A program made the translations under genes and the position numbers. A DNA stretch of 64,000 nt from Bacillus sp. FJAT-22090 (GTDB lineage Bacteria > Bacillota > Bacilli > Bacillales_A > Planococcaceae). The notes under the pieces were generated by a model that did no database searches, was not told the origin of the DNA, and saw only the letters and a list, made by a program, of their open reading frames with translations. Positions 15,594-24,719 of the stretch are shown here, one piece after another. The DNA lies in contig NZ_CP012601.1 of assembly GCF_001278755.1 (NCBI RefSeq), positions 2,046,001 to 2,110,000 on the forward strand, in the 5' to 3' direction. The stretch's first letter is position 1, and every line of letters begins with the position of its first letter.

Positions 15594-17639
15594 TATTTTC
15601 ATATAGGACTCATTAATCGCTTCAATCGGTACTGGTCGACTAAAAAAATATCCTTGTGCTTTTTGACATTTTGCAGCTTTTAATATTTCTACTTGCTTGT
15701 CCTTTTCCACACCTTCTGCCACAACTTCCATGCCTAAGCTATGCGCTAACTGGATAATAGTATTAGCAATAGCTGCATTTTTATCATCAGTTTCCATGTC
15801 CTTAATAAAAGATTGATCTATCTTAATAATATCTATTGGATATTTTTTAAGGTAACTCAAGGATGAATAACCTGTACCAAAATCATCAATTGAAATGACA
15901 ATACCAATCTCCTTCAATTCTTTTAACATTATTAACGTATCTTGTAAATGAGTCATGGCACTTTCAGTAATTTCTACTTCTAATGATGAAGGAGTAATTT
16001 GATATTTATTTATTTTTTCCCTAATTTTTATCGCAAAATTTTCTTGTTTGAACTGCTTTGGTGAAATGTTTACCGCAATTCGAACTGGACGGTATCCTTT
16101 TTCCTGCCAATATTTCAACTGTTTACAGGCTTCTTCTAATACCCAATCGCCAATTTGCATAATCATACCAGATTCCTCAGCAAGTGGAATAAATTGCATA
16201 GGTGACACGTATCCAAATTTTCTATTATTCCACCGTAGTAACGCTTCGAAAGAATTTATTTCCCCAGTGACTAAATTCACTTGAGGCTGAAAATGAATCG
16301 TAAGTTCATCTTTTTCAATAGCTCTTCTTAAATGTGATTCCATGAGAGCCTCATTTGGAAAAGATAAGTTCATTTGATCTTGGAAAAAGCGATAATGTGC
16401 TCTTCCTCTATCTTTTGCAACATATAATGCTTGATCAGCTTTGATAAGTAATTCGTCTAAATTTTTTCCATCAAACGGATACATAGATATACCAATTGAT
16501 GCAGTAACAAAATACTCTTGATGATCTAAGTATATAGGTTTTGATAACTCAGCTAAAATAGTTTCTGCAAAAACACTTGTTTGGTCCCTAGTTTTCCCTT
16601 TTAAGATATAAACAAACTCATCGCCACTTTGTCTATATAAATTATTTTTTTTATCAATAAACAAACCAAGCCGATCAGCAATTTTCTTTAACAATTCATC
16701 CCCTGAATTATACCCCAGTGATTCATTTATCAACTTAAATCTATCTAAGTCTATACGAATAATTGAAATTTGACTTTCACTTTTTTCAGCTTGTTCTAAA
16801 TTCTCTCGTAAATGCTCTTTTAATGCCCGCCGGTTCCATAAGCCTGTTAAATGATCATGGTATGCTAAATAAAATAATTGGTCCTTTTCATCTACTGCAG
16901 CTGTCATATCTCGTATAAAAAGATGAAAACCGTGTATTTCTCCTAGTATTTCGTTAGGAATAGCCTTTAAATATACAGTTATGTAATGACCTTTTTCATG
17001 CAGTATTAAACAGTTATGCATTTCAGTTGGGTAACCACTTAACGTTTGTTTCATCATTAATTGAAAATTCCTTAAAGAATTTTCTTCGATAAAATGCTCC
17101 ACTGGTTTATTTTTTACAAATTCTGTTTCATATCCTAGTTCTTTTAATGCAATAGAATTTGAATACGTTATTGTTCCATTTTCATTGACAAAGAAAACAG
17201 AATCCAAATTATTACTTACTAAAGATAAATATTTTTCCTTCGCTTCTATTAAAGCCCTTTTTTCAACTTCTTCATTCGTTTTATTGTGCATAGTTAATCC
17301 AAATATTTTTTTCTTTTCATCGATTTGTTTTATGGAAATATCAAAAATGTATTCTACCTTTTCGAATACAATGGATTGTTGAAAGAACAGTTTTTCGTTT
17401 GTGTCCGAAACCAAATCAAAAAGACTTTGCATTTGTTTAGAAATAACCTCAGAAAGGAATTCATTTTTAGATTGTAATGTATGGGTAAAAAAACTTGCTC
17501 CAGAGTTATTTGTATATATGAGTGAGAAATTCTCACGCTCATCCACTCTTATTATGAAAGTAAATATTAAAGAATTTTCATTTATTATATCTACTATATA
17601 ATTTTTTACAGCAAGTGCTATTTCTGCTGAATTATTCAT
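15582..17639 (-). CDS. PAS-GGDEF-EAL c-di-GMP turnover protein
   Basis: A 685-residue protein without evident membrane helices. An N-terminal sensing region (about 1-125) is followed by a PAS domain (about 130-250), GGDEF (about 258-415) and EAL (about 430-680). The GGDEF motif reads SGDEF, a first-residue change tolerated by some active cyclases, and no RxxD inhibitory site precedes it. The EAL domain keeps its catalytic set: EALLRW, AVNIS, EITES, IDDFGTGYSS, KIDQSF, AEGVE and AQGY. Net phosphodiesterase activity is therefore likely, with the GGDEF part possibly a GTP-binding regulator. In B. subtilis the EAL protein YkuI sits near fadH; this one has a different architecture. Confidence 0.88.
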   Translation of the reverse strand: MNNSAEIALAVKNYIVDIINENSLIFTFIIRVDERENFSLIYTNNSGASFFTHTLQSKNEFLSEVISKQMQSLFDLVSDTNEKLFFQQSIVFEKVEYIFDISIKQIDEKKKIFGLTMHNKTNEEVEKRALIEAKEKYLSLVSNNLDSVFFVNENGTITYSNSIALKELGYETEFVKNKPVEHFIEENSLRNFQLMMKQTLSGYPTEMHNCLILHEKGHYITVYLKAIPNEILGEIHGFHLFIRDMTAAVDEKDQLFYLAYHDHLTGLWNRRALKEHLRENLEQAEKSESQISIIRIDLDRFKLINESLGYNSGDELLKKIADRLGLFIDKKNNLYRQSGDEFVYILKGKTRDQTSVFAETILAELSKPIYLDHQEYFVTASIGISMYPFDGKNLDELLIKADQALYVAKDRGRAHYRFFQDQMNLSFPNEALMESHLRRAIEKDELTIHFQPQVNLVTGEINSFEALLRWNNRKFGYVSPMQFIPLAEESGMIMQIGDWVLEEACKQLKYWQEKGYRPVRIAVNISPKQFKQENFAIKIREKINKYQITPSSLEVEITESAMTHLQDTLIMLKELKEIGIVISIDDFGTGYSSLSYLKKYPIDIIKIDQSFIKDMETDDKNAAIANTIIQLAHSLGMEVVAEGVEKDKQVEILKAAKCQKAQGYFFSRPVPIEAINESYMKIEKA

Positions 17640-17843
17640 TTAATCCTCCAATATATACATCAAAAATTTATATGCCCTCTGTATTTTAAAGTACTTTACT
17701 ATATTTTATCGACCAATTTTTATTTATGTTTAATTTACCAATCGATATATTTCCATATGATATATTCATTGATTTTTGTATACAATTAAACTGGAAATTG
17801 GTATGATAAAAGTATCTATATGAATAAGCGGAGGAGGGATGTT

Positions 17844-18308
17844 ATGACTAATACAACCGATGATAAACGTATCGCTACAGCTATTTATACTGTTAATCGA
17901 CATGCTAAAACCGCAATTGACAACAAGCCGCTATACGAATTAAAGAAGTTAGCACTCCATAAAATGTTAACCGAAAACAAGGCAAAAAAAATTGGACTAC
18001 ACTTTGTTCGAAACCCTAGATTCAGTCAGCAACAATCCTCAGTATTAATACAATGTGCAGACTATTATTTTCATGTAATTCCAGTAAAAGAGGATTTTAA
18101 GAACTTGCCACACCTCGGCCATCTAGATGAAACCTATAGAAATCCAATACGTAAAATGAATTTACGGTTAGCAAAACAATTACTAACGGAATATATAGGA
18201 CCTCAGTCTATAAAAGACATAAAAAAAACCTCTAATCGAATTCCTTTATATCCTAACAAATATGCAAATACTTTTAAGAAACCATCAAAATCTTATTTAG
18301 ATCAATAA
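17844..18308 (+). CDS. ykyB: YkyB family protein
   Basis: A 154-residue protein, the same length as B. subtilis YkyB as I remember it, with shared stretches IYTVNRHAKTA, KKIGLHFVRNPRFSQQQS and LPHLGHLD. I chose the ATG at 17844 because GGAGGAGGG lies just upstream; an in-frame ATG at 17820 has no ribosome site. The function is unknown. In B. subtilis ykyB also lies between cheV and the ykuC-fadH group, so its position is conserved. No membrane segment or signal peptide is evident. The strand is opposite to its neighbours, and it has its own terminator. Confidence 0.85.
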   Translation: MTNTTDDKRIATAIYTVNRHAKTAIDNKPLYELKKLALHKMLTENKAKKIGLHFVRNPRFSQQQSSVLIQCADYYFHVIPVKEDFKNLPHLGHLDETYRNPIRKMNLRLAKQLLTEYIGPQSIKDIKKTSNRIPLYPNKYANTFKKPSKSYLDQ

Positions 18309-18335
18309 TAATGAAATCTTGCAATTATACATAAT

Positions 18336-18366
18336 AAGCTAGCATGGTAAACATGCTAGCTTTTTT
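18336..18366 (+). terminator. terminator of ykyB
   Basis: Perfect 11-base stem AAGCTAGCATG / CATGCTAGCTT with loop GTAAA, followed by six or more T residues on the plus strand. Confidence 0.9.
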
Positions 18367-18487
18367 GTGGCAATAGGTATTTATTTATTGTTGTATTTAA
18401 TTTAAGGAATTATTATACTTACAAAATGGATGTAAGCTGCAGCACCTGATGGAAAGCAATTAGATACGTATAATTTACTTATCCTTT

Positions 18488-19393
18488 TTATAATATAAAT
18501 TGATCTATTTTTAGAACTAATTCTGCTATTTCCGGTTTACTAATTTGATCTTCAGCACCTACTTGGTCCCCTTTATGGCGGAGATCATCGGTAATTAAAC
18601 TAGAGAATATTAAAACAGGAAGCTTACCTAAATTACTGTTTTCTTTAATTTTTCTTGTTAAGGTATGTCCATCCATTTGGGGCATTTCTATATCCGTGAC
18701 AACTAATTGAACATGCTCCGATACATCTGGTGATACTTTTTCCAAGCTTTCTAAATAAGAAAGCGTGTCTATTCCATTTTCAAAAAATTCAATGTTTACG
18801 TAACCTGCTTCACTTAATGTGTCATTCAATAACTTTCTTAGAAGCGGTGAATCTTCTGCAACTACAATTTTCTTATTAGAACGTTCACGATTTCCAAGTT
18901 TTTTTACTGATTCCACATTAATTCCTGATTCTGGATTAATATCTACGATGATTCGTTCAAAATCAAGCAATAGAATCATTTCCTCATTTCGCTTAATTAC
19001 CCCAATCACATGAGAAGCGCTACCTTGATATATATCCGAAGGTTTTTCTATTTGGTTCCAAGATATACGATGAATCTGAGTCACATTATCGACATGAAAA
19101 ACAACTCTTTGCTTGTTAAACTCCGCCACTATATATTTTTCCTGTTCATTTTTAGATCCTACAGGCAATGCTAGAACCTTTGCCATACTTACAACTGGAA
19201 GAACCTCTCCTCGTAATTGCACAATGCCTTCCACATGTGGGTGGGCATGAGGTATATAAGTAACTTGGATTGGCTGAATAATTTCCTTAACTTTAATAAC
19301 GTTTATACCAAATTTATTTGAACCAACTTGAAACTCAACGATTTCTAATTCATTCGTTCCACTTTCAAGTAAAATACCTTTTAGCTCATTCAT
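18488..19393 (-). CDS. cheV: chemotaxis coupling protein CheV
   Basis: A 301-residue protein with a CheW-like domain (about residues 15-155; FGINVIKVKEII and VEGIVQLRGEVLPVVS) followed by a receiver domain (about 170-300). The receiver has an acidic pocket at VVAEDSPLLRKLL, phospho-acceptor Asp in VVTDIEMPQMDG, and a conserved Lys in QISKPE. CheV couples chemoreceptors to the kinase CheA and supports adaptation when phosphorylated. It is cytoplasmic, at the receptor array. The neighbour ykyB is shared with B. subtilis. I saw no typical sigma-D promoter upstream; TGGTACAAT at 19429-19437 (minus strand) is a possible extended -10. Confidence 0.93.
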   Translation of the reverse strand: MNELKGILLESGTNELEIVEFQVGSNKFGINVIKVKEIIQPIQVTYIPHAHPHVEGIVQLRGEVLPVVSMAKVLALPVGSKNEQEKYIVAEFNKQRVVFHVDNVTQIHRISWNQIEKPSDIYQGSASHVIGVIKRNEEMILLLDFERIIVDINPESGINVESVKKLGNRERSNKKIVVAEDSPLLRKLLNDTLSEAGYVNIEFFENGIDTLSYLESLEKVSPDVSEHVQLVVTDIEMPQMDGHTLTRKIKENSNLGKLPVLIFSSLITDDLRHKGDQVGAEDQISKPEIAELVLKIDQFIL

Positions 19394-19522
19394 ATGACTC
19401 GTCCCTTCATCTACAAATCTTTAAATAGATTGTACCATAGAGTAGTTAATAGTTCCTATACCATTTGTATTATTTTAATTCTCTATATGAAGAAGAAGTT
19501 TGGCCTTATTAAAAATTTGATA

Positions 19523-20392
19523 TCAAACGTACGCTTTTATTAATGTATGAGTACCATTATTTTCATAGCCTTGCTCTACTAGTTCTTCATACATAGACTT
19601 CGCAAGTTGCAATCCAGGAAGCTGTAGATTCATTTTTTCTGCTTCATCTAAGGCAATCCTCATATCTTTAACAAAATGTTTAATATAGAATCCAGGTTCA
19701 AAATTCTCCGCAATCATTCTAGGCGCTAGATTGCTCAATGACCACGATCCTGCTGCTCCCGTTGAAATGGAACGTAAAACTTCTTCTAAATCCAAACCAG
19801 CTTTTTTACCATAAGCGAGTGCTTCACAAACCCCAATCATGCCTGTAGCGATTGTAATTTGATTGCACATTTTTGTATGCTGACCAGCACCAGAAGGGCC
19901 TTGGTATATTACTGTTTCCCCAAATAAGCTTAAAACAGGTAGTACTTTTTCGAACGTAGCTCTTTCTCCACCGCACATAATAGAAAGCTTACCCAATTGC
20001 GCTCCTACATCTCCTCCAGAAACTGGAGCATCTAATGAGTGCATTCCTTTTTCTTTCGCCTCTTTTTCTATTTTTTGTGCTAGTGTTGGTGTTGAAGTTG
20101 TCATATCGATCATAATAAGTCCCTTGTTATCTGCTCTTAATATCCCTTGTTCACCTAAGTATACTTCCTCTACATCATATGGGTATCCAACCATTGTAAA
20201 AACAATTTGTGAAGTGCTAGCTATTTCCCTTGGAGTACTTGCCCAAGTTGATCCTAACTCAATCAGTTCTTCTGCTTTTTCTCTTGTTCTCGTATAAATA
20301 TTCACTTCATGACCAGCCTTTAATAAATGCTTTACTAGACTTTTCCCCATTACACCTGTTCCAATAAAACCAATTTTCAGTTTATTATCCAC
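19523..20392 (-). CDS. ykwC: YkwC-type NAD(P)-dependent beta-hydroxyacid dehydrogenase
   Basis: A 289-residue member of the 3-hydroxyisobutyrate dehydrogenase family. It has the N-terminal Rossmann motif GFIGTGVMGKSL, the substrate motif DAPVSGGDVGA and the catalytic lysine in SGAGQHTKMCNQ. From memory it resembles B. subtilis YkwC (TGAAGSWSLSNLAPRM). The physiological substrate is not known; a short beta-hydroxy acid or tartronate semialdehyde-like compound is expected for the family. It starts at GTG with GGGGGAA upstream. It is not obviously in an operon. Confidence 0.85.
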   Translation of the reverse strand: MDNKLKIGFIGTGVMGKSLVKHLLKAGHEVNIYTRTREKAEELIELGSTWASTPREIASTSQIVFTMVGYPYDVEEVYLGEQGILRADNKGLIMIDMTTSTPTLAQKIEKEAKEKGMHSLDAPVSGGDVGAQLGKLSIMCGGERATFEKVLPVLSLFGETVIYQGPSGAGQHTKMCNQITIATGMIGVCEALAYGKKAGLDLEEVLRSISTGAAGSWSLSNLAPRMIAENFEPGFYIKHFVKDMRIALDEAEKMNLQLPGLQLAKSMYEELVEQGYENNGTHTLIKAYV

Positions 20393-20430
20393 TTTGATTC
20401 CCCCAGAAATATTTTATAAGTATAGTGTAC

Positions 20431-20467
20431 CAAAAAAAGAGGACCATCCAAATAATTTGGATGGTCC
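20431..20467 (-). terminator. terminator of the second MoxR operon
   Basis: Near-perfect hairpin GGACCATCCAAAT / ATTTGGATGGTCC followed on the minus strand by CTCTTTTTTT. It lies 64 bases after the stop of the DUF4129-like gene. Confidence 0.9.
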
Positions 20468-20530
20468 TTAAAAAGGGGGAAATGAGAATGTTGCTGTGTT
20501 CTTTATTACTATGCCCCGTATTTCATAGTT

Positions 20531-21772
20531 TTAAACATCTTTATAAATAAAAAATTTATTTTTTATTTCATTTAATGTTTTAATAAATACTTCTGCTTTT
20601 GGTGTAGCAATTGTATGCCCACCGTACCGTACTTCCTCATAAATTTGAAAAAATTCATCATTAACTTTCCAACCCATTTTATTAAACCACTCTCTTACTG
20701 TCTCATCACGTTTTCTACCTAAGTCAAATGAATTCGATTCAACTTCAAACTGTAAATATCTTTCTCGTAATAGAGACGTTTCAACTTTGTAAATGGTTTT
20801 TAATTGGCTCTTTTTCTTTTCTTGTTCATCATTCATTTCTTCATTCTCATATTGGATATAAACTTGCTCTAATTCTAACTTCTCGGGTTTATTTTTTAAT
20901 AAATATCGAACTAATAATATACATGCAATAGTTACTATGCCAAATAGAATCCATTCAAATGGGAAATTCGTAATCATTTCTTCCGTTATAGGTTCTCTTA
21001 GCTTGCTTTCGCTTTGCTCCCCAACCTGTAAGCGTTCGCTCTCTTCTATTTCTTTAATCTGTAATCCACTTATGAAATTTTCTAGATATTCTATTAGAGG
21101 TCTAAAAGGTATTATTAAAACACTAAAAATAAATACTAACAGGATATCTATCCCTTTTCTAATGATCGGGGCAATAAAATAAATACAAACAGATAGACCA
21201 ACTAAACAAACGATACTAACTAGATAGAAAACAAAAATTTTTGCTTTTGAAATGGAATTAGACTTGTCTGTATTCACTAAGATAGAGAATAATCTTATGC
21301 CCATGAACAGTGCTATTCCGGTTAAAAACACAGTATAAAGAAGATACTGATAGTTTTCATGCCCCAAAATAAAACTAACAAAATGGACTAAGAGAAAAGT
21401 TGCAAAAAATATAAGCATAAAGCTGCTATCTAAATGGTACCCATTTTGAGATGTATTAAATCTTGCTTGAAGTCTCCATATTGAAATCAATACTCCTATC
21501 AAAAATAACCAAAAAGGAATTCCGAAAAGGAAAAGTAACAACAAGATCAATGAAGGGAGAATACAAGGTACAACCATATTTGGACCCGTTTTTCTAAACA
21601 CTAATAGGGAAACGACTGAAATGATTACTTGTAACCCAATCCAAATAATAGGTAACGATATAGCTGTTTGATTTTGTATCAATACAAAAATCAAAGCAAC
21701 GATCCATATATCTCTCAAATAGTTTCCAAACGACTGAACTTGAATATTGATCATTCGGGTAGACTTATACAT
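20531..21772 (-). CDS. membrane protein with DUF4129-like C-terminus, third gene of second MoxR operon
   Basis: A 413-residue protein. About eight hydrophobic helices occupy residues 20-240 and a further helix lies near 272-290. A cytoplasmic C-terminal domain (about 330-405) contains RERYLQFEVESNSFDLGRKR and DETVREWFNKMG, resembling DUF4129. In the usual arrangement (YeaC-YeaD-YebA in B. subtilis) the third gene has a transglutaminase-like domain between helices and DUF4129. No Cys-His-Asp transglutaminase region is visible here. The start overlaps the DUF58 stop by eight bases. Function is unknown; it probably belongs to the membrane complex served by the MoxR ATPase upstream. Confidence 0.72.
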   Translation of the reverse strand: MYKSTRMINIQVQSFGNYLRDIWIVALIFVLIQNQTAISLPIIWIGLQVIISVVSLLVFRKTGPNMVVPCILPSLILLLLFLFGIPFWLFLIGVLISIWRLQARFNTSQNGYHLDSSFMLIFFATFLLVHFVSFILGHENYQYLLYTVFLTGIALFMGIRLFSILVNTDKSNSISKAKIFVFYLVSIVCLVGLSVCIYFIAPIIRKGIDILLVFIFSVLIIPFRPLIEYLENFISGLQIKEIEESERLQVGEQSESKLREPITEEMITNFPFEWILFGIVTIACILLVRYLLKNKPEKLELEQVYIQYENEEMNDEQEKKKSQLKTIYKVETSLLRERYLQFEVESNSFDLGRKRDETVREWFNKMGWKVNDEFFQIYEEVRYGGHTIATPKAEVFIKTLNEIKNKFFIYKDV

Positions 21773-22925
21773 TAGAAGCCTCCCTTTGAATTATATCCGT
21801 TACGTACAAAACGTTTGACCGTTGTTCCCATTGACTTAAAAATGGTAAAAACTGTTCTAGATTATGTGTCATAATATAAACAGCAACTGGAAGTTCTTCC
21901 TTCATATTTATGTACGCAATCATCTTATCAAATGGAACTAGACTGTCGCTCCAAGATAATACGGATAGAAGTTCTAAAGCTCGTATCCTATGCGTATCCC
22001 CACTTCCTATTGGTAAATATACAAAAGGGAATTTCCCATATGTTCGTATATTTATTGCAAAAGAGAAAGGTATATCTTCTTTATAACAAGCGTCTATATA
22101 GGAAGCTAGCCACTCAATTTTTTCTTCAAAATCTGCCACTACCCCATGCTTGTTCTTTATATTTAAGACAAAAAGGATAGATACATTCGCTACCTTAGTA
22201 AATACTTTCGTTTGTAATTCTTGCATTTTAGCACTAGCTTTCCAATGTATATGATGAAATTGGTCTCCAGGTTCATATTGTCTTGTTCCAACTGGAAAAT
22301 AAGGATCATCATATAAAGAAGAATTCAATTGTAAGTGACCTTGTTTTACATTAGATGGATATAGCTTCTCATTGATTGGAAATATTTTGGGGAATACAAT
22401 TGCATCAATTAATATAAATGGCTTAAAATTAAGCAAAACTGATCCATCTATTAAAGGATGTGGAACTTGAATTTCGATTTGGTTTATCCTAGCAAGCCCT
22501 CTATGGTCACCTGTTATGGGGATTTTTATCGTTACTCGCTTGTTAAAACCTATAGAGAAAGGAGCTTTCACTTCGTGTAAACCTGCAATAGTTCTATTGG
22601 TGATACCATATGGGGTTATAGAATCTTGAAAAGATATTAATAGAGTTCCGTTCCAAATTGGTAACCCTTTGTTTTGAAAAGTTAATACCAGATTAGAAGT
22701 CGATCCTATTAATAAACGAACTCTCTTTTTTTCATTAATTAGAACTAATTTCTCTCCGACCTTTTTAAAATAAATCATTTGCAAAAAAACTATAAATAGC
22801 ATTAAAGTTAAAACTACTAATAATAGATATTGTTTGAGGAGAAGAGTGATTATACATATAACGATGAGAAAATCTAAGAATAATTTTGTATTTCTCATAC
22901 CAAAATCTTGACGTATCCAATTCAT
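21765..22925 (-). CDS. DUF58 domain protein, membrane-anchored
   Basis: A 386-residue protein. Two N-terminal hydrophobic segments (about 14-30 and 33-50) precede a beta-rich domain and the DUF58 signature YEPGDQFHHIHWKASAKM (about 218-235). It differs from the first DUF58 protein in this window (3706-4581), which lacks membrane helices. The start overlaps the MoxR stop by four bases. It corresponds in type to B. subtilis YeaD. It probably links the MoxR ATPase to the membrane; the client is unknown. Confidence 0.85.
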   Translation of the reverse strand: MNWIRQDFGMRNTKLFLDFLIVICIITLLLKQYLLLVVLTLMLFIVFLQMIYFKKVGEKLVLINEKKRVRLLIGSTSNLVLTFQNKGLPIWNGTLLISFQDSITPYGITNRTIAGLHEVKAPFSIGFNKRVTIKIPITGDHRGLARINQIEIQVPHPLIDGSVLLNFKPFILIDAIVFPKIFPINEKLYPSNVKQGHLQLNSSLYDDPYFPVGTRQYEPGDQFHHIHWKASAKMQELQTKVFTKVANVSILFVLNIKNKHGVVADFEEKIEWLASYIDACYKEDIPFSFAINIRTYGKFPFVYLPIGSGDTHRIRALELLSVLSWSDSLVPFDKMIAYINMKEELPVAVYIMTHNLEQFLPFLSQWEQRSNVLYVTDIIQREASNV

Positions 22926-23860
22926 CGAGAAATAGCCTCAACCGGAACTTCAATTTCACTGACTAGTTCTCTCATTATGTCTGCTAGATTATGAATAAGC
23001 ATTCCTTGAGGAGAAAGTTTCATGCGATGAAGGCAGACGGGGTCAATCACTTTTTTTACATCATCTGGAGTAACATACATTCTACCTTTAATAAAAGCAT
23101 GAGCTTTAGCTGCTTGAAGTAATGCAAGAGAAGCACGACTACTTAACCCTAATTCAATAAATTGGTGATTTCTAGTACAATTTACAATTTGGACGATGTA
23201 AGTCATGATGTCGTCATGCACAGCTACTTCCTTTACTTGCTCAGCCCATAGTTCAATTTGTTCTAATGTCACTACTTTTTTTGATTTTACTTCCCCTGGT
23301 AAACGTCCAAATGTTTGTAATATAACTTTTTCTTGTTCCATAGATGGATAGTCAATCGTTAGTTTAAATAGAAAACGATCTAATTGTGCAGCAGGAAGTG
23401 GAAAAGTACCCTGCTGAGACTCTACTGGGTTTTGAGTTGCGATAACCATAAAAGGGGATAACAAATTAATTGTATCTCCATCAATTGTTACTTGTTTCTC
23501 TTCCATTGCCTCCAATAAGCTTGATTGAGTTCTCGGTGTTGCACGGTTTATCTCGTCTGCGAGTAGGATATTACTCATCACGGGTCCTATTCTTAGAATA
23601 AATTCTTGCTTTTGAGGATGAAAAAAACTAATTCCAGTTATATCTGAAGGTAATACATCTGGTGTAAACTGTATTCTTTTAAATTCTCCATGAATAGCTT
23701 CGGCAAAAGACTTAGCCATCATAGTTTTTCCAGAACCTGGTACACTTTCTAAAAGCACATGCCCCCCACATAGTAATCCCATCAGCATCAATTCAATTTC
23801 TCTTTCCCGTCCAATTATAGATTGGTTTAGTTCCTTTTGTAGTACTAAGATACTATTCAT
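22922..23860 (-). CDS. MoxR-family AAA ATPase, second copy
   Basis: A protein of about 312 residues with Walker A SVPGSGKT, Walker B LADEIN, RATPRTQSSLLEAMEE and the sensor region ATQNPVESQQGTFPLPAAQ. I place the start at the ATG at 23860, nine bases after GGGAG; an in-frame TTG at 23866 is too close to that site. It resembles B. subtilis YeaC. It is clearly divergent from the first MoxR protein of the window (4578-5570), so the two belong to different subfamilies rather than to a recent duplication. It heads a tight operon with DUF58 and a DUF4129-like protein. Confidence 0.88.
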   Translation of the reverse strand: MNSILVLQKELNQSIIGREREIELMLMGLLCGGHVLLESVPGSGKTMMAKSFAEAIHGEFKRIQFTPDVLPSDITGISFFHPQKQEFILRIGPVMSNILLADEINRATPRTQSSLLEAMEEKQVTIDGDTINLLSPFMVIATQNPVESQQGTFPLPAAQLDRFLFKLTIDYPSMEQEKVILQTFGRLPGEVKSKKVVTLEQIELWAEQVKEVAVHDDIMTYIVQIVNCTRNHQFIELGLSSRASLALLQAAKAHAFIKGRMYVTPDDVKKVIDPVCLHRMKLSPQGMLIHNLADIMRELVSEIEVPVEAISR

Positions 23861-23882
23861 GAACAATTTCTCCCTTAAATAA

Positions 23883-24059
23883 CTAATCTATTTTTTTATA
23901 TTGTATATTTTGGCTTTCTTCATATTGAAATATATTTAATAGCAAATCAAGCTCTTTACTTAATCGAATAGTATCTTGATCTTGCATTCCCTTTTCTATA
24001 GCTGTTTGGATCATCTTTTCCCTTGTAAATTCCACTTGTTTCAAAATAGATTCTACCAT
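23883..24059 (-). CDS. Spo0E-like aspartyl-phosphate phosphatase
   Basis: A 58-residue protein carrying the Spo0E family signature SKELDLLLN (residues 34-42) within two predicted helices; the Ser-x-x-x-Asp core is intact. AAGGGG lies eight to nine bases upstream of the ATG. Spo0E-type proteins dephosphorylate Spo0A~P and delay sporulation. The gene ends 22 bases before the MoxR start on the same strand, so the two may be co-transcribed. The target response regulator is inferred from the family. Confidence 0.8.
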   Translation of the reverse strand: MVESILKQVEFTREKMIQTAIEKGMQDQDTIRLSKELDLLLNIFQYEESQNIQYKKID

Positions 24060-24153
24060 TTAGAACAACCCCTTTTACAAAATATATATTTTCATTTCAA
24101 TATACCTTTTGCTTTAAGTGTTTAAACAAAAACATTTCGACAATTCACGACAA

Positions 24154-24342
24154 TCAACTTCTTGGTGTTAGTAAATACGTATAAATGACATGACCGCCTT
24201 GTTTAGCTTTTCCTGAAAAATGTTTAAAATCTTCTCTTTTTAATAATACTTCTCGAAATGAAAGAAATTCCTCTTTTGTTATTTCTAATGTATTTATAGT
24301 ACCATTTTTTAGCATATTTAGCTTCTCTTCAAAAGATTCCAT
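24154..24342 (-). CDS. small conserved-looking protein of unknown function
   Basis: A 62-residue soluble protein, rich in Lys and Glu, with the C-terminal sequence HVIYTYLLTPRS. AAAGGA stands nine bases before the ATG, which supports translation. I do not recognise a family. It is separated from the Spo0E-like gene by about 95 bases and may be transcribed with it. Confidence 0.55.
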   Translation of the reverse strand: MESFEEKLNMLKNGTINTLEITKEEFLSFREVLLKREDFKHFSGKAKQGGHVIYTYLLTPRS

Positions 24343-24468
24343 ATAGCTCGTTCCTTTCTTTTTATTAATCGATGTATATTTTGCCGCTTTCGGATTAAAA
24401 TACTTTACGAATACCTTTTTTTAGGGCAAACTGTAATGTATTAAGTTCTAAAAGGGGAGGGACAATCT

Positions 24469-24657
24469 GTGAAAGTTGCAGAAGTTGGTAATATAATAGA
24501 ATTTAGAGATGGTCTCCAAGGTATTGTTGAAAAAGTCAATGAGAACTCTGTAATCGTTGATTTAACATATATGGAGAACTTTAATGAACTTGAAATGGAA
24601 GAAAAAACCGTAGTCAACCACAAGCGTTATAAAATATTATATAGTAATGAAGACTAA
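24469..24657 (+). CDS. ykvS: YkvS family (DUF2187) small protein
   Basis: A 62-residue protein starting at GTG, with AAGGGGAGG nine bases upstream. The sequence EVGNIIEFRDGLQGIVEKVNE matches, from memory, B. subtilis YkvS and the DUF2187 family, small beta-barrel proteins resembling KOW/SH3 folds. Function is unknown. A hairpin follows eight bases after the stop. Confidence 0.82.
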   Translation: MKVAEVGNIIEFRDGLQGIVEKVNENSVIVDLTYMENFNELEMEEKTVVNHKRYKILYSNED

Positions 24658-24664
24658 ACGTCAT

Positions 24665-24695
24665 GCCGTTCCTCGATTAGAAGAACGGTATTTTA
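24665..24695 (+). terminator. terminator after ykvS
   Basis: Inverted repeat GCCGTTC / GAACGG around a loop of about eleven bases, followed by TATTTTAAAT. The stem is short, so read-through into the CPBP protease gene is possible. Confidence 0.55.
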
Positions 24696-24719
24696 AATAA
24701 TTTTTAGGATGTGCTTTTA

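Noticed and set aside
19394-19460. Sigma-D promoter before cheV
   Set aside because: No TAAA-N15-GCCGATAT-like pair was found; only a possible extended -10 for the housekeeping factor.
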